Under the pieces are notes generated by a model that was not told where the DNA came from, made no database searches, and was given only the letters and a program-made list of their open reading frames with translations. A DNA stretch of 64,000 nt, taken from positions 5,952,001 through 6,016,000 of the forward strand of contig NZ_JAGGMR010000001.1 of NCBI RefSeq assembly GCF_017875645.1. Reading direction: 5' to 3'. Numbering within the stretch: position 1 is the stretch's first letter; each line of letters opens with the position of its first letter. Shown here piece after piece: positions 53,935-62,279 of the stretch. The position numbers were made by a program, and so were the translations under genes. This DNA comes from Nocardia goodfellowii (GTDB lineage Bacteria; Actinomycetota; Actinomycetes; Mycobacteriales; Mycobacteriaceae).

Positions 53935-54011
53935 GCAGGTCCTCCCGGGTGTTCGCTGTTACCGCAACACCCAATCATGGTGAAAACAACCTTGCATCCT
54001 CGCATGGGGTC

Positions 54012-55511
54012 TCATCCGGGGCCAGACAGGTGTGCGCGATGTTGTTCGCGGGCCAGGAAATGCGAGATGTCCGCGGTGGCGGTGTAGAGCTCGCGGTAGT
54101 GCCGATAGAACGGTTCGTACTGGTCATAGCGCTGCTGATCCGGTTCGACGGTGTCCACCAAGGGATTCCAGCTCGAGGTGTCCACCCCGGCGGCGGCCGC
54201 CGCGAATCGGGCGTCGCCGAGGCATGCCCCGACGGTCTCGGCGGTGAGCTGCTGGGGCAGGCCGGTGACATCGGAGACGATCTGGGGCCAGAGACCGCCC
54301 CGGGTGCCGCCGCCGACGGCGACCAGACGGTGCGCCGGCCCGCCTTCCTCGCTCATCGCGGCCAAGTTGTGCCGGACGCCGTAGGCGATGGATTCCAAAG
54401 CGGCACGGTACAACTCGGCCCGGCCGTGCCCGAGGGTGAGACCGGCGATCAGGCCGCGCGCGTCGGGGTCGAACAGGGGCGTACGTTCACCGGCGAAGTA
54501 CGGCAGCATCAGCAGCCCACGGCTGCCGGGCGGGACCCGACCGGCTTCCTCGACCAGATCGGAGAAGTCCCCGCCGACGAGTTTGCGCAACCAGTCGGTG
54601 ACGGCACCGGATGTGGCCATGCCCGCGGCCACCGTATACGTGCCGGGGAACGCGCCGCACGTGGTCCAGAGGCCGGGATGCGGCCGGGGTTCGGTCAGGA
54701 CCTGGACCAGGAACATGGTGGTGCCGTACATGACCATGGCGTCACCCGGCGCGGTGACGCCGACGCCGGCGGCTTCCGCCCACGCGTCGACCGTGCCCGC
54801 GGTGACCGGCAGACCCACGGGCAGGCCGGTTGCCGCGGCGGCGGCCTCGGTCACCGCGCCGACGATCTCGGTGGGCCAGGCGAGATCGGGCAGTCGCAGC
54901 CACGGTGCGATGGACTCACACCAGTCCGCGGCCCAGGCGTGCGCACGCAGGTCGTACATCGGGACGCACTGGCTGGCCGATTGGTGGTCCAGGACATAGC
55001 GACCGGTAAGCCGATGTACCAGAAAGGAACTCGCCATCAGCAGCAGTTCGGTGCGGGCGGCGACGTCCGGTTCGTTCCAGGCGAGCCAGCGCAGTTTCGG
55101 GCCGACCGCCTGCGTGGTCAGCGGCGAACCCGCCCGCTCCAGTATCGCCTCCGCGCCGAATTCTTCGTCGAGCTCCACGATCTCGGCCGTCGCGCGGGTG
55201 TCGACACCGTAGAGGATGGCCGGACGCAGCGGGTGGCCGGCGGCATCGGCGGGCAGCAGGCACGGGCCGATTCCGGAGACCGCGAGACCGCCGAGCGGAG
55301 CTCCGTGCGCGGCTGCCACCAATTCACGGGCGATGTCGGCGAACTCGGTCCACCAGATCTTCTCCGCGTCGTGCTCCACCCAGCCCGGCCGCGGGGCCGA
55401 CACCGTGTGGGGCCGTTCGGCGCGGGCGACGACGACGCCGTCGGGACGCACCAGCACACCCTTCGAACCGGAGGTGCCGATGTCGATGCCGAGGAATAGT
55501 CCATCGCTCAC
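54012..55511 (-). CDS. FGGY-family carbohydrate kinase
   Basis: A 499-residue sugar kinase of the FGGY/ASKHA fold. GIDIGTSGSKGVLV is the phosphate-1 motif, GTVDAWAEAAGVGV contains the catalytic Asp, MYGTTMF the phosphate-2 segment, and VAVGGGTRGGLWPQIVSDVTG the adenosine site. It is xylulokinase-like but glycerol, ribulose or erythritol kinases are possible. GTG 55511 overlaps the end of a degraded upstream frame (GTGA), suggesting that a former operon partner was lost. Confidence 0.85.
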   Translation of the reverse strand: MSDGLFLGIDIGTSGSKGVLVRPDGVVVARAERPHTVSAPRPGWVEHDAEKIWWTEFADIARELVAAAHGAPLGGLAVSGIGPCLLPADAAGHPLRPAILYGVDTRATAEIVELDEEFGAEAILERAGSPLTTQAVGPKLRWLAWNEPDVAARTELLLMASSFLVHRLTGRYVLDHQSASQCVPMYDLRAHAWAADWCESIAPWLRLPDLAWPTEIVGAVTEAAAAATGLPVGLPVTAGTVDAWAEAAGVGVTAPGDAMVMYGTTMFLVQVLTEPRPHPGLWTTCGAFPGTYTVAAGMATSGAVTDWLRKLVGGDFSDLVEEAGRVPPGSRGLLMLPYFAGERTPLFDPDARGLIAGLTLGHGRAELYRAALESIAYGVRHNLAAMSEEGGPAHRLVAVGGGTRGGLWPQIVSDVTGLPQQLTAETVGACLGDARFAAAAAGVDTSSWNPLVDTVEPDQQRYDQYEPFYRHYRELYTATADISHFLAREQHRAHLSGPG

Positions 55512-55724
55512 CGCGCACCTCGCAGGTACTGGTCGAAGGCCATCCCGAAAGACGCGGTGTCCGCGTGCGCATAGTCGCCGATGCCTGGCATGCCATGTCT
55601 CCCGCAGCTGGGTGGTCGGAGATGTCGACTCGGATCAACAGATACCAGCCCTCGCAACGGCGTTGGGCGTATTCGGGGGAACGGCGACCGGATCGCAACC
55701 GCCCGCCGCACCCCGCCGCCGCGT
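55508..55724 (-). pseudogene. Possible remnant gene upstream of the FGGY kinase
   Basis: In the minus strand two frames show protein-like pieces: WYLLIRVDISDHPAAGDMAC in one and GIGDYAHADTASFGMAFDQY followed by LRGAR and a stop in another. The second ends with a 4-base overlap to the kinase GTG, as a real operon gene would. No intact start or family is recognisable. A frameshifted, truncated sugar-pathway gene is my reading. Confidence 0.35.
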
Positions 55725-56219
55725 TCAGGCATCGCCTTCGGAGCCGAAATCCTCGGCGTCCCAATCCTTCTCGAGCAATTCATCCGCTCGGGCCAGGGCG
55801 TCGTCCATGGTCGAGCCGATGTCGTCGAGTAGGGACATACCGTCGAGCATGCCCGACATCTCCTGGCGCATGGATTCGATTTCCGCGATCGCGGGGTCGA
55901 CGGGTGACCAGGCGACGCGGTCGAGCCACCGCGGGTCCTCACCGGCCCAGGCCACCAAGATATCGCGGACCAGGGTGGGGTCGGAGGTGTAGAGCTCGAA
56001 CTCCCCGGCCGCGGTGTGGTGCGTCACCTGGTAGACCCGGTCCGGGAGCAGCCGGGCGCGGATCCACCGGTCGTCGCGCTCGATTTCCAGCAGCGGATCC
56101 GCCGTGCCGGAATGCCCGGTGAACAGTTCATCGAGCAGCGCGTCCGGCAAGGCGGGCAGCGTCCGCCCGTCACCGATGCGGACCTCGATCCCGGACTTCG
56201 CACGCACGCCCTCATCCAC
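55725..56219 (-). CDS. Acidic protein of unknown function
   Basis: A 164-residue, strongly acidic protein. The first 100 residues look mixed alpha/beta (VYQVTHHTAAGEFELYTSDP); the last 55 form a helix pair rich in Asp/Glu (EIESMRQEMSGMLDGMSLL). GTG start with weak ribosome site. No family recognised. Normal codon use for the window and lack of competing frames support a gene. Confidence 0.55.
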   Translation of the reverse strand: MDEGVRAKSGIEVRIGDGRTLPALPDALLDELFTGHSGTADPLLEIERDDRWIRARLLPDRVYQVTHHTAAGEFELYTSDPTLVRDILVAWAGEDPRWLDRVAWSPVDPAIAEIESMRQEMSGMLDGMSLLDDIGSTMDDALARADELLEKDWDAEDFGSEGDA

Positions 56220-56353
56220 CGCGTCAGTGTGCCTGATGCCGCACGGTCATGAGCAAGATGGCTGCCGATGGAAAGCTGGATCTGCCGGGTCCGATGATTC
56301 CGCGCGCTCCGAACCGTCCTATCTCGGGAAGCTCGATCGAGACGAGGAGTGCG

Positions 56354-56980
56354 ATGACCGATACCGACGTACACCAGGCAATCCAGGCGGAACGCAGCGA
56401 GCTGGCCGACATCCTGGCCGGCCTCGACGAGTCCGACTGGGACAAACCGTCCCTGTGCCAGGGGTGGCGGGTGCGCGAGGTGGTCGCGCATATCACCATG
56501 CCGTTCCGGATGTCGCTGCCTAAATTCGCCCTCGAAATGGTCAAGGCGCGTGGAGATTTCAATCGGATGGCGGATCGGGTGGCGCGGAAGGAGACGGCCC
56601 AGATCTCGGCCGCGGAGTTCGTGCGCTGCCTGCGCGAGAACATCGCGCACCCTTGGAAGCCGCCGGGCGGCAAGCTGGTGGACTCGCTCAGCCACGACAT
56701 CATCCACGGGCTCGACTGCACGGTGGCGCTCGGGCTCGATCGCGTGGTCCCGGCGGATCGCCTGGAGTACGTGATCCGGGACCAGTCCCCCAAGAGCATC
56801 GAGTTCTTCGGCGTCGACCTGTCCGGGGTGCAATTGCGCGCCGAGGACATGGATTGGAGCTACGGCTCCGGTACCCCGCTGACCGGCCGTGCCCAGGACC
56901 TGCTGCTCGTCCAGTGCGGCCGCAAACTGCCGCCGGGACATCTGCGCGGCGCGGACGCCGCGCGCTTCACCCGCGACTGA
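56354..56980 (+). CDS. Mycothiol-dependent maleylpyruvate isomerase family protein
   Basis: A 208-residue DinB/MDMPI-fold protein. ERSELADILAGLDESDWDKP and CQGWRVREVVAHI (His of the metal triad) are the hallmark of the TIGR03083-type N-terminus; a second His lies in LSHDIIHGLDC. Members use a metal and mycothiol for isomerisation or conjugation; many are uncharacterised. ATG 56354 follows GAGGAG. Its presence is consistent with a mycothiol-making actinomycete. Confidence 0.82.
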   Translation: MTDTDVHQAIQAERSELADILAGLDESDWDKPSLCQGWRVREVVAHITMPFRMSLPKFALEMVKARGDFNRMADRVARKETAQISAAEFVRCLRENIAHPWKPPGGKLVDSLSHDIIHGLDCTVALGLDRVVPADRLEYVIRDQSPKSIEFFGVDLSGVQLRAEDMDWSYGSGTPLTGRAQDLLLVQCGRKLPPGHLRGADAARFTRD

Positions 56981-56987
56981 CCTCGGA

Positions 56988-57058
56988 CCGGAACCGGTGA
57001 CGGCATCGCCCGAGAGCGCCCGCCACCGGTTCCGGGCTGCTCGGGCAGCTGCCCGAGC
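56988..57058. terminator. Double inverted-repeat terminator region
   Basis: CCGGAACCGGTG (56988-56999) and CACCGGTTCCGG (57024-57035) are exact complements around 24 bases, followed at 57039-57058 by the 20-base perfect palindrome GCTCGGGCAGCTGCCCGAGC. They lie between convergent genes and probably end both transcripts. Confidence 0.65.
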
Positions 57059-57074
57059 CGCTGGGCATGCCCTG

Positions 57075-57995
57075 CTAGCGCACCAGCTTGGTCTTCAGCG
57101 CCTCCAGGGTCGCCGCGTCGATGCCCAGACCGGCGCCCAGGAATGTGTCGAACGAGCCGTAGGTCTGGTCGACCTGGTCGAAGAAGGCCTCGAGATAGTC
57201 GCGCTGCACGCCGACGATCGGCACCAGCAGCGAACGGTCCTTGATCAGGCCGCGCGCTTCCAGTGCGGACAGCAGGGCTTCGTTCTCGGCGGCGAGAGTG
57301 TCGTTGGACTCCAGGAAGTCCTTATAAATCTGGCCTTTCGCGACGCCGAGCGCCGCCATGATGATCCCGGTCAGCACGCCGGTGCGGTCCTTGCCCGCGG
57401 TGCAGTGGTAGAGGATCGGACCGGGCGTGGTGGCTACGCCGCGCAACGCGGCGGCGAACTGGCCCCGGGCGGACGGATCGGTGACGAACCAGCGGTAATA
57501 GGTGCGCATGATCTCGGCGGCCTTGCCGTTGCCGAGGGCTTGCTGTTGTTTCTCCGGACCGGCGCCGATGAGCTGGGAGATCATGATGAAGAAATCGTTG
57601 GCGGGGTCGTAGACCGGTAGTTCGATCCGCGCAATCGAGGCGGGCAGCTTGTCCGGCGCGGCGGCGACCTCGGCCGGGCTACGGAAATCGATCGCCACGG
57701 TGATTTTCAGGGCCTCTAGCCGGGCCTGTTCGGCGGCATCGATGGCGTCCAGGGCGTCGGCGCGAAAGACTTGACCGAATGTCAGCTTTCCGCCGCCGGT
57801 CACCGGATAGCCGCCGATGTCGCGGGCGTTGGGTGCGTGCGCCAGACCCATCGGACGGTCGGCCTGACCGGGTGCCCGCAGTACCGGAACGGCAGCCGAA
57901 TCAGCCAGCGCCGCGGGCACGTCGAGTGGTAGCACCCCGATGAACAGGGCGGCGGACGCGGCAACGGTACCGCGGAGTGCGCGCGAGAATGTCAC
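57075..57995 (-). CDS. Exported tyrosine-phosphatase-fold protein
   Basis: A 306-residue Y_phosphatase3-type protein with an N-terminal signal peptide (VTFSRALRGTVAASAALFIG to about ALA-Asp). NARDIGGYPVTGGGKLTFG is the family start, IDFRSPAE follows, and HCTAGKDRTG is the P-loop with catalytic Cys198. The GTG at 57995 is preferred because AAAGGA lies eight bases upstream and the signal then begins at once; ATG 58016 is an alternative. It follows the swivel-fusion gene by 55 bases. Acting outside the membrane, it may remove phosphate from a metabolite or protein before uptake. Confidence 0.85.
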   Translation of the reverse strand: MTFSRALRGTVAASAALFIGVLPLDVPAALADSAAVPVLRAPGQADRPMGLAHAPNARDIGGYPVTGGGKLTFGQVFRADALDAIDAAEQARLEALKITVAIDFRSPAEVAAAPDKLPASIARIELPVYDPANDFFIMISQLIGAGPEKQQQALGNGKAAEIMRTYYRWFVTDPSARGQFAAALRGVATTPGPILYHCTAGKDRTGVLTGIIMAALGVAKGQIYKDFLESNDTLAAENEALLSALEARGLIKDRSLLVPIVGVQRDYLEAFFDQVDQTYGSFDTFLGAGLGIDAATLEALKTKLVR

Positions 57996-58050
57996 GAGCG
58001 GGTTCCTTTCGATCATGAGCCGCGAACTCGGGCCCAAGCTGTGGTGCGTC

Positions 58051-60477
58051 TCAGGCGTCGGCCAGCAGGGTGACGGTGCCCGCGGCTCCGTCGACGCGGA
58101 CGCGCTGGCCGTCGGAGAAGCTGGTGGTGGCGGTCTTGGTGTCGACCACGCAGGGGACGCCGAACTCGCGGGCGACGATGGCGGCGTGCGAGGCCGAGCC
58201 GCCGATGTCGGTGACCACGGCGGCGGCGTAGGCGAACATGGCGGTGTGGCCGGTGTCGGTGACCGAGGCGACCAGAATGTCGCCGGGTTCGATGTCGTCG
58301 TCCAGGGACAGCACGAGTTTCACGCGGCCCTCGACGACGCCGGGGCAGACACCGATGCCGGTCAGGCCCGCCCCGGTCGCGACGACGCCCGCGTCGGCGA
58401 CCGGCGCCCAGCCGCCGGCGATGACATCGGGCATCCGAATGCCTTGCAGGCGTTGCCGTTCGGCCCGGCGGCGCGCGACCACCTGGCCGACCTCGGCCGG
58501 CGGGCCGAAGATTTCGTCCAGGGTGAGGAAACAGGCGTCCTCGGGGACCTGGAGTACCCCGGCGTCGACCAGGCGGGCTCCGCGTTCGCGCACCGCCATC
58601 CGCAGGCAGTGGTTGATGCGGACGACGGCGTCTCGGGCACGTTCGCGGGCCACGGTCGCGCCCGCGGCCATCCGGGCGGTGCGCCCAGGTGCCGGGTCGA
58701 CGAGATCCCGTTTCGGAGCGGGCATTTCGGCGGCGCGAGCAGCGGCCGTGACGAGCAGGGCGGGCTTGTCCCCGAAGGTCGGATTGATCAGTTCACACTC
58801 CCCCGGGCCGCGGTGGGCGATCTCGGCGAGCTCCGCGTCCAGCGCGGCGGCGAAGGCCGATGATCGTGCCCGCGCGGCGGCCACGTCTCCGGCTCGGGCG
58901 AGTGCGCGCAGATCCGGGTCGGCGCGGCAGATCTCGGCGAGGCGTTCCACCGCGAGCATCGGTTTCGCCGATTCCAGGCGTCGCAGGTCGATGGGGACCT
59001 CGGCCGCGTTCTTGCCGCGCGCGTGGACGGCCGTGGCGGCACCGGTCATCATGACGCCGATGGAGGCGACCTGCCAGGCCTGATGGAGCCGGTCGCGCCA
59101 GAGTAAGGCGCGCACGTGCAGCTGTTCGTCCTCGAGCGCGTGCATCGCCGTGGCGTCCAGCGCTTCCGCCTTCGCGGCGGCGTTGATCAGTTCGGCGGTG
59201 GCGGCGAAGCGGCGGGCGGTGGCGATCACCCGGGACGTCGCGCGCCAGGTGCCCGCGACGCTGCCGAGACCGGTCGGCATCGGCGGCTTGCCGTGCGGGG
59301 TCAGCGGGATCTCGTCAGGAATGTTGCCGTAGGCGTCGCGGCGGATACTCTCCTCGTCCCAGCCGGGCATGTTCGCCGCGGCCAGTACACCGATGGACGC
59401 GTTGATGTAGAGGTGGTGGCCGAGCACCGTGGTGACACGGCTGGTCCAGTGCTCCAAGGCGATTCCGTCCAGCGCGATCATGGTGCCCATGGCCTCGTTG
59501 GCCAGCCGGATCGCGCCGGCGTGCAGATCGATGGTCAGCGGGGTGAGCGGGCCCGGCAGAGCCTCGGAGGTGTTGGTCGCGGTGTGGACGGGGTAGCGCG
59601 GATCGACGCGGTCGTCAAATTCGCCCTCCAGGCCCGCCGGAGCCACATCGGCCAGCTCATGATCGTCGGAGGTGCGCGCGCGGGCGGGAATCACATGGCC
59701 GGGCAACGGAATCGCGCCGCGGCGCGGCTGGAAGTCACCCCCCGCGGGCTTGCGGCCGACCAATCCGCGCACCAGGTCGACGGCGACCTCCTCGGCCGTC
59801 CATCCACAGCGGAAGCCCCAATCCCGCTGCGCCGCTGACGGGTTCAGCAGCGGTCCGCGCGCCGACCAGCCGGGTGTCCACGCGGAATACCGAACCCCGT
59901 TCTCGCGCATCAGTTGTCGCAACCGCGAGGTGGCGACCACGCCGGGGGCGGCGAGTTCGACGACCCCGGCGCGCGGTGCGGTGGCGGCGAGCACCAGGAA
60001 GCGCTCCAGGTCGTCGGTGTGCAGGAGCTGAAAGCTCCGCTCCGAGCGCGAGCCGAGAATCGGTTCGAGGGCGCGCCGGGTCTGGTGCCCGACGCGGCGG
60101 CCCGCGGGTGGCGCGGTACGGACCACAAGGTGCTCGGCACCCGAAATATTCAGACGTCGAATGATTTCGGCTTCCGTCGTCCCCGCCGACCGCGCCCCCG
60201 CGACCACTGGAACCACAAGGTGCGCATCGGCTTCGCGCACCGCCTCCGCGATCGCCGAGACATCGGGCCCGGCCAGGTGGATCACCGTGGCGCACTCCGC
60301 GACCGCCCCGGCGCACACCGCCGGATCGGCGGGATCGCCCGGGGTGAACAGCACGCGCGGATCGACGAAGCGGTGCCACCGGCGGTCCAGTCCCGCCACC
60401 TCGTGCCCGGCGGCCAGCAGCATGCGCGCTACGGCGCGACCGCTCGGTTCGGTGATTCCGGTGATCAGGACCCGCAT
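58051..60477 (-). CDS. Epimerase-PEP-utilising swivel fusion protein
   Basis: An 808-residue protein with an unusual domain order. Residues 1-240 are an NAD(P)-binding epimerase-like domain (VLITGITEPSGRAVARMLLA, with a deviant glycine motif). Residues about 305-690 resemble the central acceptor-binding part of PEP synthase/rifampin phosphotransferase (starting PLTPLTIDLHAGA). Residues about 700-808 are the phosphohistidine swivel domain (DIGGSASHAAIVAREFG, His764). The ATP-grasp domain that would phosphorylate that His is missing. It could receive phosphate from another protein, for instance the dikinase-like one at 47.6 kb. ATG 60477 follows GAGAGGAAG. Confidence 0.75.
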   Translation of the reverse strand: MRVLITGITEPSGRAVARMLLAAGHEVAGLDRRWHRFVDPRVLFTPGDPADPAVCAGAVAECATVIHLAGPDVSAIAEAVREADAHLVVPVVAGARSAGTTEAEIIRRLNISGAEHLVVRTAPPAGRRVGHQTRRALEPILGSRSERSFQLLHTDDLERFLVLAATAPRAGVVELAAPGVVATSRLRQLMRENGVRYSAWTPGWSARGPLLNPSAAQRDWGFRCGWTAEEVAVDLVRGLVGRKPAGGDFQPRRGAIPLPGHVIPARARTSDDHELADVAPAGLEGEFDDRVDPRYPVHTATNTSEALPGPLTPLTIDLHAGAIRLANEAMGTMIALDGIALEHWTSRVTTVLGHHLYINASIGVLAAANMPGWDEESIRRDAYGNIPDEIPLTPHGKPPMPTGLGSVAGTWRATSRVIATARRFAATAELINAAAKAEALDATAMHALEDEQLHVRALLWRDRLHQAWQVASIGVMMTGAATAVHARGKNAAEVPIDLRRLESAKPMLAVERLAEICRADPDLRALARAGDVAAARARSSAFAAALDAELAEIAHRGPGECELINPTFGDKPALLVTAAARAAEMPAPKRDLVDPAPGRTARMAAGATVARERARDAVVRINHCLRMAVRERGARLVDAGVLQVPEDACFLTLDEIFGPPAEVGQVVARRRAERQRLQGIRMPDVIAGGWAPVADAGVVATGAGLTGIGVCPGVVEGRVKLVLSLDDDIEPGDILVASVTDTGHTAMFAYAAAVVTDIGGSASHAAIVAREFGVPCVVDTKTATTSFSDGQRVRVDGAAGTVTLLADA

Positions 60478-60695
60478 CGACTTCCTCTCCTCACTGCGCC
60501 CGTTCGTGAAAGTGACGCCGTTCACACACTGTCGCGAGTGCGCTGTAAGGCGACCGGACCCAGTCCCACTGAGCGGTCGGGCGTCCTTGGCCACCGAGAT
60601 GGGTTCCCCGTTGCGCAGACGGCAGCGGCGAATCTGGGGGCTATGAACCAGTCCTGCGCGATCGAATACACCACCGGACGCCACGGAGCGCGGCG
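60478..60695. promoter_or_regulatory. Divergent promoter gap
   Basis: 218 bases between the swivel-fusion gene and the KstD-like operon. It must hold two promoters. I did not see the shared CTAG motif or a strong palindrome here. Confidence 0.4.
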
Positions 60696-62189
60696 ATGAA
60701 CACGAGCGAGTCGGCGCACTACGATCTCGAGACCGATGTCCTGGTCGCCGGATACGGATGTGCCGGTGCCGCAGCGGCATTCGAGGCCGCCGCCACGGGA
60801 GTCGAGGTCCTGATCCTCGACAAAGCCGGCGGGCCGGGCGGCGCTTCGGCCATGTCCGGCGGCGAAATCTATCTCGGCGGCGGCACGCCGATCCAGCGGG
60901 CCTGCGGATTCGACGACAGTCCCGAGCAGATGGCGGCATTCCTGCGCGCCGCGCTCGGGCCGGGCGCCGACGAGCAGAAGATCACGCTGTACAGCAACGA
61001 CAGTGTCGAACACTTCCACTGGCTGGTCGAGCGCGGAGTGCCGTTCACACCAAGTCTCTGGGACGCCCCAGCCTGGGTGCCGCCCACCGACGACGGGCTC
61101 ATGTGGCTCGGTGAGAACAGTTGGCCCTTCACCGAACTCGCGACCCCGGCCCCGCGCGGTCATCGTCCCACGGCAGCGGACTTCGGCGGCAAGCTCCTGA
61201 TCGACGTGCTGGTCTCGGCGGCCGAAACAGCGGGGGCGACAGCGCGATACGACACGGCGGTGACAAGTTTGATCACGGCCGCCGACGGTTCGGTGGCCGG
61301 TGTCCGGGCGCGCGGATACGGTCAGGAGTTCACCGTCCACGCCCGCCGCGGAATCATCCTGACCACAGGCGGTTTCGTCGACAACGACCACATGCTGGCC
61401 GCGCACGCCCCGCGCCTGCTCGGCCACACCAAGGTGAGCGCGGGCACCGACGACGGCAGCGGCATCCGCATGGCCCAGGCGATCGGCGCGGCCGTGCGTC
61501 ACATGTCGACCGGCCAGGTCGGAGTGGCCCTGGTCCCGGGGCTCGCCGCCCGCGGTCTGGTGGTCAACGGCCACGGCCGGCGTTTCGTCACCGAGGACAC
61601 CTACCCCGGCCGCATCGGCCAAGCCGCCCTCTTCGGCCAGGACATGAACATCTGGGTGATCCTGGACGAGCAGGCCTACGAGGACGTCCCCGAACCGCAA
61701 CGCTGGGGCGTCCGGCCCGCCCATGTCGCCGAAACCGCCGATGAACTGGGCGACCTGCTCGGACTCCCGGCAGGCGCACTCGAAGCCACCGTCGCCAGAT
61801 ACAACCGGTTCGCCGCGCGCGGAGCGGATCCCGACTTCCACAAATCGCCCCGCTGGCTACGCCCACTCACTGCCCCACTGGCCGCGGTCGACATCAAAGC
61901 CGGTGTCCGTCCACCGGGCCAGGGCGCCGCCCGCCCCGGCACCGGCGCGTCCGTCTTCACTCTCGGCGGCCTGCACACCACCGTCGACGGCGAAGTACTG
62001 CACCTCGACGGCACGCCCATCCCGGGCCTCTATGCCGCCGGTCGAGCCGCCGCCGGACTACATGGGGAGGGTTACATCAGCGGCACCTCCCTCGGTGACG
62101 GCACCTATTTCGGCCGCCGCGCGGGCGCCGCGGCGGCCCGGTTCCGATCATCGGGACTGGCCACTGACCCCGCCGATATCCCGGCCTAA
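60696..62189 (+). CDS. FAD-dependent dehydrogenase, KstD/fumarate reductase superfamily
   Basis: A 497-residue flavoprotein, shorter than KstD by about 65 residues. DVLVAGYGCAGAAAAFEAAA is the FAD-binding start, GGPGGASAMSGGEIYLGGGT the next loop, and GLYAAGRAAAGLHGEGYISG the C-terminal flavin contact. It probably desaturates a ketosteroid or ring-fission product. It heads a cluster with hsaA and hsaD and is divergent from the swivel-fusion gene. ATG 60696 has ACGGAG upstream. Confidence 0.82.
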   Translation: MNTSESAHYDLETDVLVAGYGCAGAAAAFEAAATGVEVLILDKAGGPGGASAMSGGEIYLGGGTPIQRACGFDDSPEQMAAFLRAALGPGADEQKITLYSNDSVEHFHWLVERGVPFTPSLWDAPAWVPPTDDGLMWLGENSWPFTELATPAPRGHRPTAADFGGKLLIDVLVSAAETAGATARYDTAVTSLITAADGSVAGVRARGYGQEFTVHARRGIILTTGGFVDNDHMLAAHAPRLLGHTKVSAGTDDGSGIRMAQAIGAAVRHMSTGQVGVALVPGLAARGLVVNGHGRRFVTEDTYPGRIGQAALFGQDMNIWVILDEQAYEDVPEPQRWGVRPAHVAETADELGDLLGLPAGALEATVARYNRFAARGADPDFHKSPRWLRPLTAPLAAVDIKAGVRPPGQGAARPGTGASVFTLGGLHTTVDGEVLHLDGTPIPGLYAAGRAAAGLHGEGYISGTSLGDGTYFGRRAGAAAARFRSSGLATDPADIPA

Positions 62190-62279
62190 CGTCGGTGAAA
62201 CGGCATCGATCCGCGCGTCTGGTGCGCGATCCTGAAGGTGCCGGATCTTATTCCCGGAGAACGCAGGAGGACGCCCGCT

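Noticed and set aside
53949..55499. 516-codon plus-strand open frame opposite the FGGY kinase
   Set aside because: No family motifs and antisense composition; the minus-strand kinase motifs are unambiguous.
60522..61841. 439-codon open frame on the minus strand opposite the KstD-like gene
   Set aside because: Low-complexity, Gly/Arg/Asp/Val-rich composition typical of antisense frames in high-GC DNA; the plus-strand frame has clear FAD motifs.
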